Shown here in pieces: positions 53,529-61,463 of a DNA stretch of 64,000 nucleotides; the first letter of the stretch is position 1; each line of letters starts with the position of its first letter. Both the position numbers and the translations under genes were made by a program. The notes under the pieces are model-generated. The model searched no databases and was not told the DNA's origin. It saw only the letters and a list, made by a program, of their open reading frames with translations. Source of the stretch: Mucilaginibacter dorajii (GTDB lineage: Bacteria > Bacteroidota > Bacteroidia > Sphingobacteriales > Sphingobacteriaceae); contig NZ_JANTYS010000016.1 of assembly GCF_024808255.1 (NCBI RefSeq), positions 87,752-151,751 of the forward strand, read 5' to 3'.

Positions 53529-53734
53529 ATGAAGGGCGCTAAAGGCAACTATCAAGTACTCTCCGAAAAAAAAGAGATAATGTTATGCAATTGCGAGATA
53601 GGAAGCAATTATCCACTTTACAGACCTACTCTAAAATAGGCTCTATAAAGTTGAAAGTTATTTATCCGCAATACGTCCTACGCTGGCAAGGCGTAAATTT
53701 CGCGAAATTCTAAAGTTGGAATCACAATATAAAG

Positions 53735-53822
53735 CCATGTCATTGCGAGGTACAAAGCAATCGCGGACTTGCAAATCCGCCGTGTAAAGTATGAGATTGC
53801 TTCGTACCTCGCAATGACATGG
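53735..53822. repeat. Dispersed palindromic element with 27-bp arms
   Basis: Arms at 53735-53761 and 53796-53822 are inverted copies with one mismatch; the left begins CCATGTCATTGCGAGG. The 34-base middle contains its own small inverted words (GCGGACTTGCAAATCCGC). The arm is shared with the shorter palindrome at 37991-38020. The length and structure suggest a non-autonomous mobile repeat like a REP or MITE element. Confidence 0.8.
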
Positions 53823-53896
53823 AGGAGTCTACAAATATTGATTACTAACGGTTAATCCGGCACCTTTAAATAGCATCCAAAAACCTTCTTAAACTA

Positions 53897-53929
53897 AAAA
53901 ATCCCTGATCAATGCGACCAGGGATTTTT
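53897..53929 (-). terminator. Terminator of the L21-L27 operon
   Basis: AAAAATCCCTG / CAGGGATTTTT, an 11-bp perfect stem with an 11-base loop, ending in a U-run on the minus strand, 23 bases after the rpmA stop. Confidence 0.9.
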
Positions 53930-53951
53930 AATATCTAAAAGTTTTTGCTAA

Positions 53952-54362
53952 TTACTCAGCTGCTGCTTCGTCAGTATCTGCTGCTTTTTTAGCTTTAGGT
54001 GCTGCTGCTTTCTTTGCTTTTGGAGCTTCTTCAGTAACTTCTGCTGCAACCGGTGCAGGTGCTGCTACCGCTTTTGGAGCTGGTGCTGCAACTTCGGCAG
54101 TTTCTGTTGCAACAGGAACTACAGAAACATAAGAACGGTTATCAGCTTTTTTGCGGAAAACTACGTGACCATCAGCTAATGCAAATAAGGTATGATCTTT
54201 ACCGATACCTACGTTAACGCCTGGGTTGTGTTTAGTACCACGTTGACGAACGATGATGTTACCCGCGATTGCTGGCTGACCACCGAAAATTTTGATACCT
54301 AAACGTTTGCTATGCGACTCGCGGCCGTTTCTGGAACTACCGGCCCCTTTTTTGTGTGCCAT
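53952..54362 (-). CDS. rpmA: 50S ribosomal protein L27 with Ala/Lys-rich C-terminal extension
   Basis: 136 residues. Residues 1 to about 84 are normal L27: MAHKKGAGSSRNGRESHSKR, GGQPAIAGNIIVRQRGTK, FALADGHVVF. L27 sits near the peptidyl transferase centre, and its N-terminus reaches the P-site tRNA. There is no N-terminal propeptide of the Firmicutes kind. The remaining 50 residues are an extension of Ala, Pro, Glu and Lys (APKAKKAAAPKAKKAA), low-complexity and likely disordered. Typical L27 is about 85-90 residues. Downstream of rplU with 50 bases between. Confidence 0.95.
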   Translation of the reverse strand: MAHKKGAGSSRNGRESHSKRLGIKIFGGQPAIAGNIIVRQRGTKHNPGVNVGIGKDHTLFALADGHVVFRKKADNRSYVSVVPVATETAEVAAPAPKAVAAPAPVAAEVTEEAPKAKKAAAPKAKKAADTDEAAAE

Positions 54363-54412
54363 TGTTTATATCTTTTATGAGCTGATAAATCGGCTCGGTT
54401 TAAAACTTTAAA

Positions 54413-54721
54413 TTATAATGTGATACCAGTGATCTCGATCTTGGTAAATTGTTGACGGTGACCGTTTTTCTTTTTGTAACCTTTTCTACGTTTCTTTTTG
54501 AAAACGATTACTTTATCACCTTTTAAATGAGACAAGATCTTAGCTGAAACTTTAGCACCACTCAAATCAGAACCTAATTTGAATGAACCTTCATTTTCTG
54601 CTAACAATACACTGTCAAATTCAATACTAGCGCCTTCTTCACCTTGTAACCTGTGTACAAAGATCTGCTGGTCTTTTGCAACCTTAAATTGCTGTCCGGC
54701 TATACTTACTATTGCGTACAT
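54413..54721 (-). CDS. rplU: 50S ribosomal protein L21
   Basis: 102 residues, the usual length: MYAIVSIAGQQFKVAKDQQI at the start, the central VHRLQGEEGASIEFDSVLL, and the basic C-terminal KKKRRKGYKKKNGHRQQFTK followed by IEITGI. It binds 23S rRNA near L20. First gene of the L21-L27 operon; the order matches most bacteria. Confidence 0.96.
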   Translation of the reverse strand: MYAIVSIAGQQFKVAKDQQIFVHRLQGEEGASIEFDSVLLAENEGSFKLGSDLSGAKVSAKILSHLKGDKVIVFKKKRRKGYKKKNGHRQQFTKIEITGITL

Positions 54722-54796
54722 GTTTGTTAATTATTGTTTTAAAATTCGAGGTGCAAATATAGGGATTGGTTATTTAATAAACAACCCCATACCCTA

Positions 54797-55297
54797 TTAT
54801 TTTTTCAGCCTGTTTTCGGCTGTAGTTAAACTCTGGTCTATTTCCTTGATCAATTGTTTGTTGGCATCAACCAGTTTCGGGTCACCGCCATAGTTTGAGT
54901 CAAAAACCACGCGTTTACTTTTCTTTTTGTATTTAAACTCAATGATGTAACGTACAGGCTTTTCTTTGCTGGCAGTATCGCCTGTTTCATCCGCAGGAAA
55001 ATCCCAGAAACCCAGGTCGGCAGCTTTATGGTGCAGGTATAACAAGTCGTCGCTGGTTAACCTTAAATGGATTTTCACCAAAGAGTCTCTTTTGTTTAGG
55101 TACTGGTAATCACCGGTTTTAGAATCGTACTTATTGATCAGGCTATCTTTAATACCGTACTCAATAGAAAGCGACTGAAAATCAGAATACCGGTAAGGCG
55201 CGTTCTTGATCATCATACTATAATAATAAACGCAGTACACTATAAATGGCACCACAACGACCAGGAAAAGGAATATTTTTTTTGAATTTGAAGACAT
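54797..55297 (-). CDS. Hypothetical protein with N-terminal membrane anchor
   Basis: 166 residues. One hydrophobic helix at about 8-26 (IFLFLVVVVPFIVYCVYYY) with basic residues before it gives an anchored protein with most of its mass outside the cytoplasm. The rest alternates strands and helices: DSLVKIHLRLTSDDLLYLHH, GFWDFPADETGDT, RYIIEFKYKKKSKRVVFD. No family is recognised. It lies 75 bases upstream of rplU on the same strand. Confidence 0.65.
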   Translation of the reverse strand: MSSNSKKIFLFLVVVVPFIVYCVYYYSMMIKNAPYRYSDFQSLSIEYGIKDSLINKYDSKTGDYQYLNKRDSLVKIHLRLTSDDLLYLHHKAADLGFWDFPADETGDTASKEKPVRYIIEFKYKKKSKRVVFDSNYGGDPKLVDANKQLIKEIDQSLTTAENRLKK

Positions 55298-55329
55298 ATG
55301 TTAATTATTGAATTATTGAGTTATAAAGA

Positions 55330-55364
55330 AATTAGCGAGTTAGTGAATTAGTGAGTTAGTGATT
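55330..55364. repeat. Left arm of 35-bp inverted repeat, octamer based
   Basis: Built of GARTTAGT units (GAGTTAGT, GAATTAGT, GAGTTAGT). It pairs with 55825-55859 with two mismatches in 35, enclosing the four-helix-bundle gene. Confidence 0.85.
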
Positions 55365-55391
55365 GTTAGAAAAAGAGTTTTGAATTAGTGG

Positions 55392-55775
55392 TTATGCCTT
55401 AGTTTTGTTAACCGTTACAGTTTTACGAGAGGCCGAAACGATTCTTAATATTTGGTTGGCCTCGTCTATTAAAGATTCTATTTCTGATGGTTTAACGATT
55501 TCTGCTTCGATTAGCACTTCCATCCAGAAAACAGATTCGTCGGCTTCTTCAACTACAATAGATAGTTTCGCATGAAACTCAGCTTGCGATCTTGCCCTAC
55601 ATGCGGCTCTGTAATTGGCACCAACTGATGAAGATGACCGTAATAATTGCCTGCCAATTATCTTTGCCTCCTCTGTTTTAGGTAAGGTTTTAAAAAACTT
55701 GATATTGTCTACAACAAACTTTTTTGTTCTTTTCCTAAAAGCCTCCGCAAAATCTACCGTCGCATTATTTGCCAT
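55392..55775 (-). CDS. Four-helix-bundle protein (23S rRNA IVS / S23 family)
   Basis: 127 residues, mostly helical. The family marks are AEAFRKRTKKFVVDNIKFFK, IIGRQLLRSSSSVGANYRA with the SSxSVGANYxEA-like core, RARSQAEFHAKLSIVVEEAD and ESVFWMEVLIEAEIV. Such proteins were first seen in intervening sequences of 23S rRNA genes and form pentameric helical bundles; here the gene is not in rRNA. Function is unknown, though nucleic-acid binding has been suggested for some members. It is enclosed by 35-bp inverted repeats, suggesting the gene and flanks once moved as a unit. Confidence 0.88.
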   Translation of the reverse strand: MANNATVDFAEAFRKRTKKFVVDNIKFFKTLPKTEEAKIIGRQLLRSSSSVGANYRAACRARSQAEFHAKLSIVVEEADESVFWMEVLIEAEIVKPSEIESLIDEANQILRIVSASRKTVTVNKTKA

Positions 55776-55824
55776 TATTTTATGGTATTAGAGTTACCTA
55801 TTTAACAAGTTGAGATTCGATAAA

Positions 55825-55859
55825 AATCACTAACTCACTAATTCACCAACTCACTAATT
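55825..55859. repeat. Right arm of 35-bp inverted repeat, octamer based
   Basis: Inverted copy of 55330-55364 with two mismatches. Its last six bases (55854-55859) include the stop codon and final codon of the symporter gene, so the repeat has become the 3' end of that coding sequence. Confidence 0.85.
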
Positions 55860-57230
55860 GTTAAGCTCCCCTTCCCATTTGCTTACCACAGCCGTTGCCA
55901 TAGCATTACCAAGCACGTTAGTTGCCGACCGTCCCATATCCAATATCGGATCAATTCCTATCAACAGAAACAACCCTGCTTCCGGGATATTGAACATGGA
56001 TAATGTACCTGCAATAACTACTAACGAAGCCCTTGGTACGCCCGCTACACCTTTGCTGGTAAGCATTAATACCAACAGCATTGATAACTGGTGCCCAAAG
56101 GATAAATGAATATCATAAGATTGCGCCAGGAACAACGAGGCAAAGGTCATATACATCATAGAGCCATCCAGGTTAAACGAATAGCCCAATGGCAATACAA
56201 AGCTTACAATCTTATTGCTACAGCCAAAGCGCTCCAGCTCAACCAAAACTTTGGGGTACGCGGCCTCACTTGTTGAAGTGCTAAATGCAATTAGCATAGC
56301 ATCTTTAATACTGTTGATGAGTTTGAATACCGGCTTGCGCAGTACGATGAATCCGGCCAGTATAATAATGAGCCACAGCAGTACCAGCGAAAAATAAAAC
56401 TCGCCTATAAAAATACCATAGGTTGAAAGTACCCCCAGTCCTTGCTTGGCTATTACGGCGGTTATGGCACCAAATACAGCTACGGGGGCCAGTTTCATTA
56501 CATAGCCGGTAATTTTCATGATCACATGCGCTATGGCATCCATCGCTTTGATTACAATTTTGCCCTGTTCACCAATAGCCGCTGTAGCAATGCCAAAGAA
56601 CATGGCAAACACCACAATCTGCAAGATTTCGTTATCAGCCATTGATTTAATAAAACTCGTAGGGAAAACGTGCCCGATAAACTCGCTAAATGACAACGCC
56701 GACTTTTTGATCCCGGTACTCAAATGACTATCGGGCAATGGCAAATGCATGGTTTTGCCAGGTTCAAACAAGTTAACCAGCAGCATCCCCAATAATAAGG
56801 AAACCAACGTAGCGCTAATGAACCACAACATGGTTTTACCTCCAATACGCCCTACCGCTTTGATATCCCCTACTTTGGCCACGCCAACAACCAGGGTGGT
56901 AAATACCAATGGCGCGACAACCATTTTAATAAGGTTAAGGAATATCTTACTTAAAATATTGAAAAACTCCAGCTTATCCTCGCGCAGGGTATTATTATCC
57001 TGCTGTGCCTTTACCAGGCTTGCCCTTTGCGTTTTAAGGGTTTTATAAACGGCAGTTGTGGTATCTGCCGATGCAGCCAAACTTTTATCAATGGTTTTAA
57101 TGCCGGCTTCGGCAGTGCTGATATTGATATTAATGCTTTTAATTACATTGGTATTGTAAATATTACCCAATATCACACCCAAAACAAGGGCGATAAAAAT
57201 ATACAGCGTCAGTCTGTTTTTTGTCTGCAT
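55854..57230 (-). CDS. Dicarboxylate/amino acid:cation symporter (GltP/DctA family)
   Basis: 458 residues from the ATG at 57230 (an upstream in-frame ATG at 57269 adds 13 residues). The eight-helix plus hairpin fold of SDF symporters is recognisable: KMVVAPLVFTTLVVGVAKVG, the serine-rich hairpin STSTSEAAYPK, LGYSFNLDGSMMYMT with the NxDG core, and GIDPILDMGRSATNVLGNA. It imports C4-dicarboxylates, glutamate or aspartate with protons or sodium. Between helix 1 and helix 2 is an unusually long polar helical insert (about residues 22-85, DKSLAASADTTTAVYKTLK). The last codon and the stop lie in a repeat arm. Confidence 0.88.
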   Translation of the reverse strand: MQTKNRLTLYIFIALVLGVILGNIYNTNVIKSININISTAEAGIKTIDKSLAASADTTTAVYKTLKTQRASLVKAQQDNNTLREDKLEFFNILSKIFLNLIKMVVAPLVFTTLVVGVAKVGDIKAVGRIGGKTMLWFISATLVSLLLGMLLVNLFEPGKTMHLPLPDSHLSTGIKKSALSFSEFIGHVFPTSFIKSMADNEILQIVVFAMFFGIATAAIGEQGKIVIKAMDAIAHVIMKITGYVMKLAPVAVFGAITAVIAKQGLGVLSTYGIFIGEFYFSLVLLWLIIILAGFIVLRKPVFKLINSIKDAMLIAFSTSTSEAAYPKVLVELERFGCSNKIVSFVLPLGYSFNLDGSMMYMTFASLFLAQSYDIHLSFGHQLSMLLVLMLTSKGVAGVPRASLVVIAGTLSMFNIPEAGLFLLIGIDPILDMGRSATNVLGNAMATAVVSKWEGELNN

Positions 57231-57262
57231 CGATTTTATTGAAGCCGTAAAAGTACGAAAGA

Positions 57263-57386
57263 GAGTCAAGAATTAAGAATCAAGAGTTAAGACAAAAGGC
57301 AGCATATCGATATTAAGGACACTACCAGCGTTGCAAACCCGGTTTTATTTTCCTTCCTGATTCCTGACTCTTAACTCTTGATTCTA
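57263..57386. repeat. Heptamer repeats GARTYAA forming an inverted pair
   Basis: 57263-57297 is five heptamers (GAGTCAA GAATTAA, then GAATCAA GAGTTAA, then GACAAAA); 57354-57386 is the inverted set. A 17-bp perfect match pairs 57276-57292 with 57369-57385. The element lies between the divergent starts of the symporter and the gene at 57421, so it could alter both leaders. Confidence 0.8.
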
Positions 57387-57420
57387 TTTTTTCCGTATTT
57401 TGGCTCGATTTAATAACAAA

Positions 57421-57948
57421 ATGACGGTAACTACCTACGGATTGCAGCATATCAAAAAAGAAATTCAGCACCTGCCTAATGAGCAGATAGCGGAGTTGCT
57501 GCTGCGTTTGGCCCGTTATAAAAAGGAGAATAAAGAGCTGTTGGCCTACCTGTTGTTTGAAGCTCATGATGAGGCCGCCTTTATTGAAAAAGTAAAAGCC
57601 GAGGCCGGTTTTATGTTTAGCCAGCTGCCTTCGCTAAGTTATAACGCGGCTAAAGGCATGCGTAAAATTTTACGGTTACTGGGCAAATACACTAAATTTA
57701 TGGCGTCAAAACCGGCAGAGATAGAGTTGCTGTTAAACTTTTGCAGTAACTATTTAGAGTATGCCGACAAGCGCACATCGTACAAACCTATCCGGTTGAT
57801 ACTGACAAGGCAGGTAGAAAAGGTAAAAGGACTGATTGGAAAACTGCATGAAGACCTGCAGTATGATTATGCAGACAGCTACAACATGTTAATAGCCGAC
57901 GCTGAAAAAAAATTGAACTGGTTTAAAAAGAGTGATTACTTGTTGTAA
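57421..57948 (+). CDS. Hypothetical helical protein (DUF6155-like)
   Basis: 175 residues, all helical, soluble. Features: LQHIKKEIQHLPNEQIAELL, a polar KENKELLAYLLFEAHDEA segment and a lysine-rich middle with KPIRLILTRQVEKVKGLIG. It resembles a Bacteroidota family of unknown function (DUF6155-like, by general pattern only). The frame opens with TTG at 57400; ATG at 57421 is preferred. No clear operon partner, although a sigma factor gene follows 43 bases later. Confidence 0.65.
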   Translation: MTVTTYGLQHIKKEIQHLPNEQIAELLLRLARYKKENKELLAYLLFEAHDEAAFIEKVKAEAGFMFSQLPSLSYNAAKGMRKILRLLGKYTKFMASKPAEIELLLNFCSNYLEYADKRTSYKPIRLILTRQVEKVKGLIGKLHEDLQYDYADSYNMLIADAEKKLNWFKKSDYLL

Positions 57949-57991
57949 CATATTTACCTGCCGGTAATCTAAAAATAAAAATCTATTAACA

Positions 57992-58489
57992 GTGGCCAAC
58001 AAAGAAGCAGCGTTCAAGCAAATATATGAAGCTAATTCTAAGAAGATATTTCACCTGTGCTATGGTTATACCGGCGATGATGATGCCGCGAACGACCTTT
58101 TGCAGGAGACCTTTTTAAAAGTATGGCAAAACCTGGATAAATTCCGCAACCAGGCAATGATCTCTACCTGGATTTACCGTATAGCGGTAAATACCTGTTT
58201 GACATATCTCCGATCGGAGAAGCGGCAAGCCAAAGATGAGCTTACCGACCAAATAGCCGAAACTAAACGCGAAGAATTTTCTGAAAAGAACGAGCAGGTG
58301 GCTCTTTTATATAAGTGTATTTCAAAACTGGAAGAATCAGAAAGAATAATTATAACATTGGTACTTGATGAAGTACCGTACCCCGAGATAGCAGACGTCT
58401 CGGGGATATCGGAAGGGAATTTGAGGGTGAAAATTTATCGTATTAAACAAAAGTTAACAGAATTATATAACCAGTATGAAAGACTTTGA
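57992..58489 (+). CDS. ECF RNA polymerase sigma factor
   Basis: 165 residues: region 2 at about 10-75 (HLCYGYTGDDDAANDLLQET, then FLKVWQNLDKFRN and STWIYRIAVNTCLTYLR) and region 4 at about 105-160 (LEESERIIITLVLDEVPYPE, then IADVSGISEGNLRVKIYRIK). It starts with GTG at 57992 by frame and domain placement. It overlaps the next gene by 14 bases. The promoter motif of the other sigma (43173) is not seen here, so the two regulons are probably separate. Confidence 0.9.
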   Translation: MANKEAAFKQIYEANSKKIFHLCYGYTGDDDAANDLLQETFLKVWQNLDKFRNQAMISTWIYRIAVNTCLTYLRSEKRQAKDELTDQIAETKREEFSEKNEQVALLYKCISKLEESERIIITLVLDEVPYPEIADVSGISEGNLRVKIYRIKQKLTELYNQYERL

Positions 58490-59066
58490 TCATTTGATGT
58501 CGGTTTGGCAGGGACAGCCAAAGCAAGATCAGCTTTCAGTGGATGAGGTGCTGAAGCAGGTAAAGAAGGGAATCCGCGGCATAACTAATAAGTTGTACTG
58601 GACAATAGTGGCCATGGTGGCTATCACCATATTTGCGGCCATAGTAACATTTTTTCTGGCGTTTAAATCAACAGTTACCACGGCGGGCATTTTAATAGTA
58701 TTGGTTACTATGCTCATGTACCTGTCATTAACCGTTAGGCATTATCACATTTTGGGCAAGCACGATGCTACCCTTAATCCATCAGAATATTTAGAAAGCT
58801 TAAAAGAATATCAAAAAACACGTTCACGAGTAATAGGCTGGTTTTATTATATCTACATCCTGCTCATCAGCGCCGGGCTTGCGCTGTATTTTATTGAGGT
58901 GCTGGAAAATTCATCCCTGGCGTTTAAAATAGGCACCTACAGTTCAATTATCATCTGGTTTTTGTTTACCACTTTTTATTTGAAACCCCGGATGTTTAAA
59001 AACGAGGAAGAAAAGCTAAACCTGATGATAGATAGATTAGTGAGGTTAAAAGAACAATTTGATTAA
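58476..59066 (+). CDS. Multi-span membrane protein, possible anti-sigma partner
   Basis: 196 residues. The N-terminal 40 residues are cytoplasmic-looking (FDHLMSVWQGQPKQDQLS) and are followed by paired helices at about 43-64 and 68-88, then a loop with KEYQKTRSRVIGWF and two more helices at about 118-138 and 148-165. The 14-base overlap with the sigma gene implies coupled translation. A role in holding the sigma at the membrane is likely from position but not proven; no anti-sigma motif such as HxxxCxxC (ZAS) is present. Confidence 0.7.
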   Translation: MKDFDHLMSVWQGQPKQDQLSVDEVLKQVKKGIRGITNKLYWTIVAMVAITIFAAIVTFFLAFKSTVTTAGILIVLVTMLMYLSLTVRHYHILGKHDATLNPSEYLESLKEYQKTRSRVIGWFYYIYILLISAGLALYFIEVLENSSLAFKIGTYSSIIIWFLFTTFYLKPRMFKNEEEKLNLMIDRLVRLKEQFD

Positions 59067-59097
59067 GTATTATTGCGCCGTAATTTTCAATTAAATA

Positions 59098-59625
59098 ATG
59101 ACGGATAATACCATTACCCTGCACCAGGTAACGCTGGCCGATGCAGACACACTGCTAACGATAAGCCGCGATACTTTCTTTTATTTTTTTGGCCCGCTTA
59201 ATGAACCGGCCAATATGGATGCTTACGCTGCCAAATCTTTTACCCCTGAGCGCATTCGCGCCGAAATTGAAAACCCAGGTTCTAAATTTTATTTCGCGAT
59301 GATTGATGGCGAAGTTGCAGGTTACCTCAAATTAAATTTTGAGGAAGCACAAAGCGAATTTCAAGAGAAAGACGCCTTGGAAGTTGAACGTATTTATGTT
59401 GCAAAAGAGCATCATGGCAAAAAAATTGGCCAATACCTTTTAAATTTTGCCACCCAAACGGCTATCGACCAAAACATGAGCTACATATGGCTTGGTGTTT
59501 GGGAACATAACCATAACGCCATCGGCTTTTACCAACACCACGGCTTTACTGTATTTGCCAACCATCCCTTTATGTTAGGCAGCGATTTGCAGAACGATTT
59601 GCTGATGAAAAAGCAATTGAAATAA
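59098..59625 (+). CDS. GNAT family N-acetyltransferase
   Basis: 175 residues with a GNAT fold: strands and helices from ITLHQVTLADADTLLTISRD, motif A in EVERIYVAKEHHGKKIGQYL with the acetyl-CoA phosphate loop H-H-G-K-K-I-G, and WLGVWEHNHNAIGFYQHHGF. The substrate is unknown; the form is close to RimI/PaiA-like enzymes. Its stop codon is immediately followed by the stop codon of the convergent response regulator, leaving no space. Confidence 0.87.
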   Translation: MTDNTITLHQVTLADADTLLTISRDTFFYFFGPLNEPANMDAYAAKSFTPERIRAEIENPGSKFYFAMIDGEVAGYLKLNFEEAQSEFQEKDALEVERIYVAKEHHGKKIGQYLLNFATQTAIDQNMSYIWLGVWEHNHNAIGFYQHHGFTVFANHPFMLGSDLQNDLLMKKQLK

Positions 59626-60327
59626 CTAAAGCTTATTTTGATTGATGAGGTTATGGATCACCTGCTCGCGCAGTTGCCTGCTTATAGGCACCTGGTGTTC
59701 GCCTATGTTTAAGGTGTTGCCTTCTATTGATGTGATTTTGTCCTTTGCTATAATGTATGATTTATGCGTTTGTAAAAAGCTGCGTTGGGGTAATTTATCG
59801 GCAAAGGCTTTTAAGGTACTATGGGTAATTACCTTTTTGTTTTTAGTATAAATTTCAAGATAGTTTTCCATCCCCTTAATATAAAGTACGTCCTCAAACA
59901 AGATCTTTTCAAGCTTGCCCTCGCTTTTTACAAACAGGTAAGTGGCTTCTGTTTGGGCATTCCTCAGGTCGAAATAATCTTTAGCTTTAAAAGCGGCCTT
60001 CATAAACCGTTCAAAAGAGATCGGCTTAAGCAGGTAATCAAGCACATCCAGGTCGAAGCCATCAGTAGCATACTCTTTAAAGGCAGTTGTAAAGATCACT
60101 TTTGGCGGTTTTGGTAACGATTTGATAAAATCAACCCCGCTTAAATGCGGCATCTGAATATCCAGAAAAAGCAAATCGACAGGCTGCTGCATGAGCATAG
60201 CACCCAGTTCCATGGCATCTTCGCATTGCGCCTTCAAGTCTAAAAAATTGGTTTTGGCAACGTAACCTTCCAATCCTTTTCGGGCAAAAGGCTCATCATC
60301 GGTAATAATACAAGTGATGGGCTTCAT
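59626..60327 (-). CDS. LytTR-type response regulator
   Basis: 233 residues. The receiver domain (1 to about 120) has the acidic pair DDE at 10-12, phosphoacceptor Asp56 in LLFLDIQMPHLSG and the late KPISFERF; the LytTR DNA-binding domain follows (about 135-233; HSTLKAFADKLPQRSFLQTH, then KSYIIAKDKI). The start is taken as MKPITC at 60327, not the upstream frame opening at 60363. It pairs with the histidine kinase upstream, 2 bases apart, as a LytS/LytT-type or BtsS/R-type system. Confidence 0.92.
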   Translation of the reverse strand: MKPITCIITDDEPFARKGLEGYVAKTNFLDLKAQCEDAMELGAMLMQQPVDLLFLDIQMPHLSGVDFIKSLPKPPKVIFTTAFKEYATDGFDLDVLDYLLKPISFERFMKAAFKAKDYFDLRNAQTEATYLFVKSEGKLEKILFEDVLYIKGMENYLEIYTKNKKVITHSTLKAFADKLPQRSFLQTHKSYIIAKDKITSIEGNTLNIGEHQVPISRQLREQVIHNLINQNKL

Positions 60328-60329
60328 GT

Positions 60330-61355
60330 TTAAAGTTTTATTTTTAGTTCGGCTATATAACAATCACCCTGTAAGCCGGCATTTAATTGGTGTTTATCGG
60401 GATAAAGCAAATGTAGCCTTCGTCTTAGATTTTCAAGCCCTATGCCGCTAAACTCTGTAGATGATTTTAACAGATCGGGTACGTTATTACTTACTGTAAA
60501 TACCACTTGGCTATCAATAAGCTTAGCGCTGATATTTAATTGATACTTCCCCCCAACATATTTAAAAGCATTTTCAACCAGCGGCAGCATCAGCAAAGGA
60601 TAAACCTGCTGATCTGTTAACTGCTCGTCAAAGCTTACCTGCAATTCCATTTTATCACTTACCCGTATTTTCTGCAGTTCGATGTAATTTTCAAGGTATT
60701 CCAACTCTTGTGTTACAGTCACCAAAAGCTGCTGATCATACAACTGATAACGCAACAAGTTTGATAGCAGCTCGGTACTCTTTTTTGCGCCGGGCACATC
60801 TTCATCCATCTGGAAATAAATAGTATTTAAAGCATTGAACAAAAGGTGAGGATGATACTGGGCTTTTAAAAATTTCAGTTCGGTTTCCAGCTGATCGTTA
60901 GTTAGTTTTTCTAACTGAATTTTATTAACAACATAAGCTTTTAACCAGGTGCTGCTGCGTGCTATGCCGTAATAAATGATGGCATATAAGGTTGGTATCA
61001 TGGTGAGGTCTGCAAGATCCCCCCAGGAGAGGCCATCGTCAGTCAATGCTGCCATAGGAGTAAATATCAGGTTTACCAAAATTAGATTAGCAAACACCAG
61101 TATAATTAATTCTCTTACTACTCCCCGATAATTAAATCGCAGTGGCCAGCGCCTGTCATAAAACCGAAAGAGCCACTCAAATATATATATGCCTGCATAG
61201 CCAACCAATACACTACAGCTCATTTCAAGGATATTTAAACCCCAGTCTCTTTTCCAAAACATTTCATCATGTTCAGTATCATGCAGCAGCCTTACGGTAA
61301 AATATACCAGCAGGCCGTACAAAGCAGGGAAAATATATCTCCTAAAAAACTTCAT
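60330..61355 (-). CDS. LytS/YehU-type membrane sensor histidine kinase
   Basis: 341 residues. The N-terminal part has four membrane helices (about 7-22, 41-61, 80-101 and 117-135), followed by a short linker and the His_kinase (PF06580) domain: AQYHPHLLFNALNTIYFQM with His170 as phosphorylation site, and an HATPase with LPLVENAFKYVGGKY and FSGIGLENLRRRL. It senses an unknown signal at the inner membrane and phosphorylates the neighbouring LytTR regulator. Start at MKFF (61355); the frame opens at 61376. A heptamer repeat lies directly in its leader. Confidence 0.92.
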   Translation of the reverse strand: MKFFRRYIFPALYGLLVYFTVRLLHDTEHDEMFWKRDWGLNILEMSCSVLVGYAGIYIFEWLFRFYDRRWPLRFNYRGVVRELIILVFANLILVNLIFTPMAALTDDGLSWGDLADLTMIPTLYAIIYYGIARSSTWLKAYVVNKIQLEKLTNDQLETELKFLKAQYHPHLLFNALNTIYFQMDEDVPGAKKSTELLSNLLRYQLYDQQLLVTVTQELEYLENYIELQKIRVSDKMELQVSFDEQLTDQQVYPLLMLPLVENAFKYVGGKYQLNISAKLIDSQVVFTVSNNVPDLLKSSTEFSGIGLENLRRRLHLLYPDKHQLNAGLQGDCYIAELKIKL

Positions 61356-61362
61356 GGGAAAA

Positions 61363-61386
61363 GAGTTAAGAATCAAGAGTTAAGAC
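61363..61386. repeat. Heptamer repeat in the LytS leader
   Basis: GAGTTAA GAATCAA GAGTTAA GAC, the same GARTYAA heptamer as at 57263, seven bases before the histidine kinase ATG. It occupies the position of the ribosome-binding region. Confidence 0.8.
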
Positions 61387-61463
61387 TAAGGCTGTAATTT
61401 GATCTTGTTTAAGGTATAATAATTGTTTTTACTATGCAAATTTGCTTACCTGGCAACTCAATT

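Larger units (their letters stand above)
53529..53951. other. Intergenic stretch between M1 peptidase and rpmA
   Basis: Holds a small palindrome AATTTCGCGAAATT (53696-53709), a hairpin TACGC-TGGCAAG-GCGTA (53679-53695), the dispersed palindromic element at 53735-53822 and the rpmA terminator. No open frame with protein character is seen. Confidence 0.5.
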
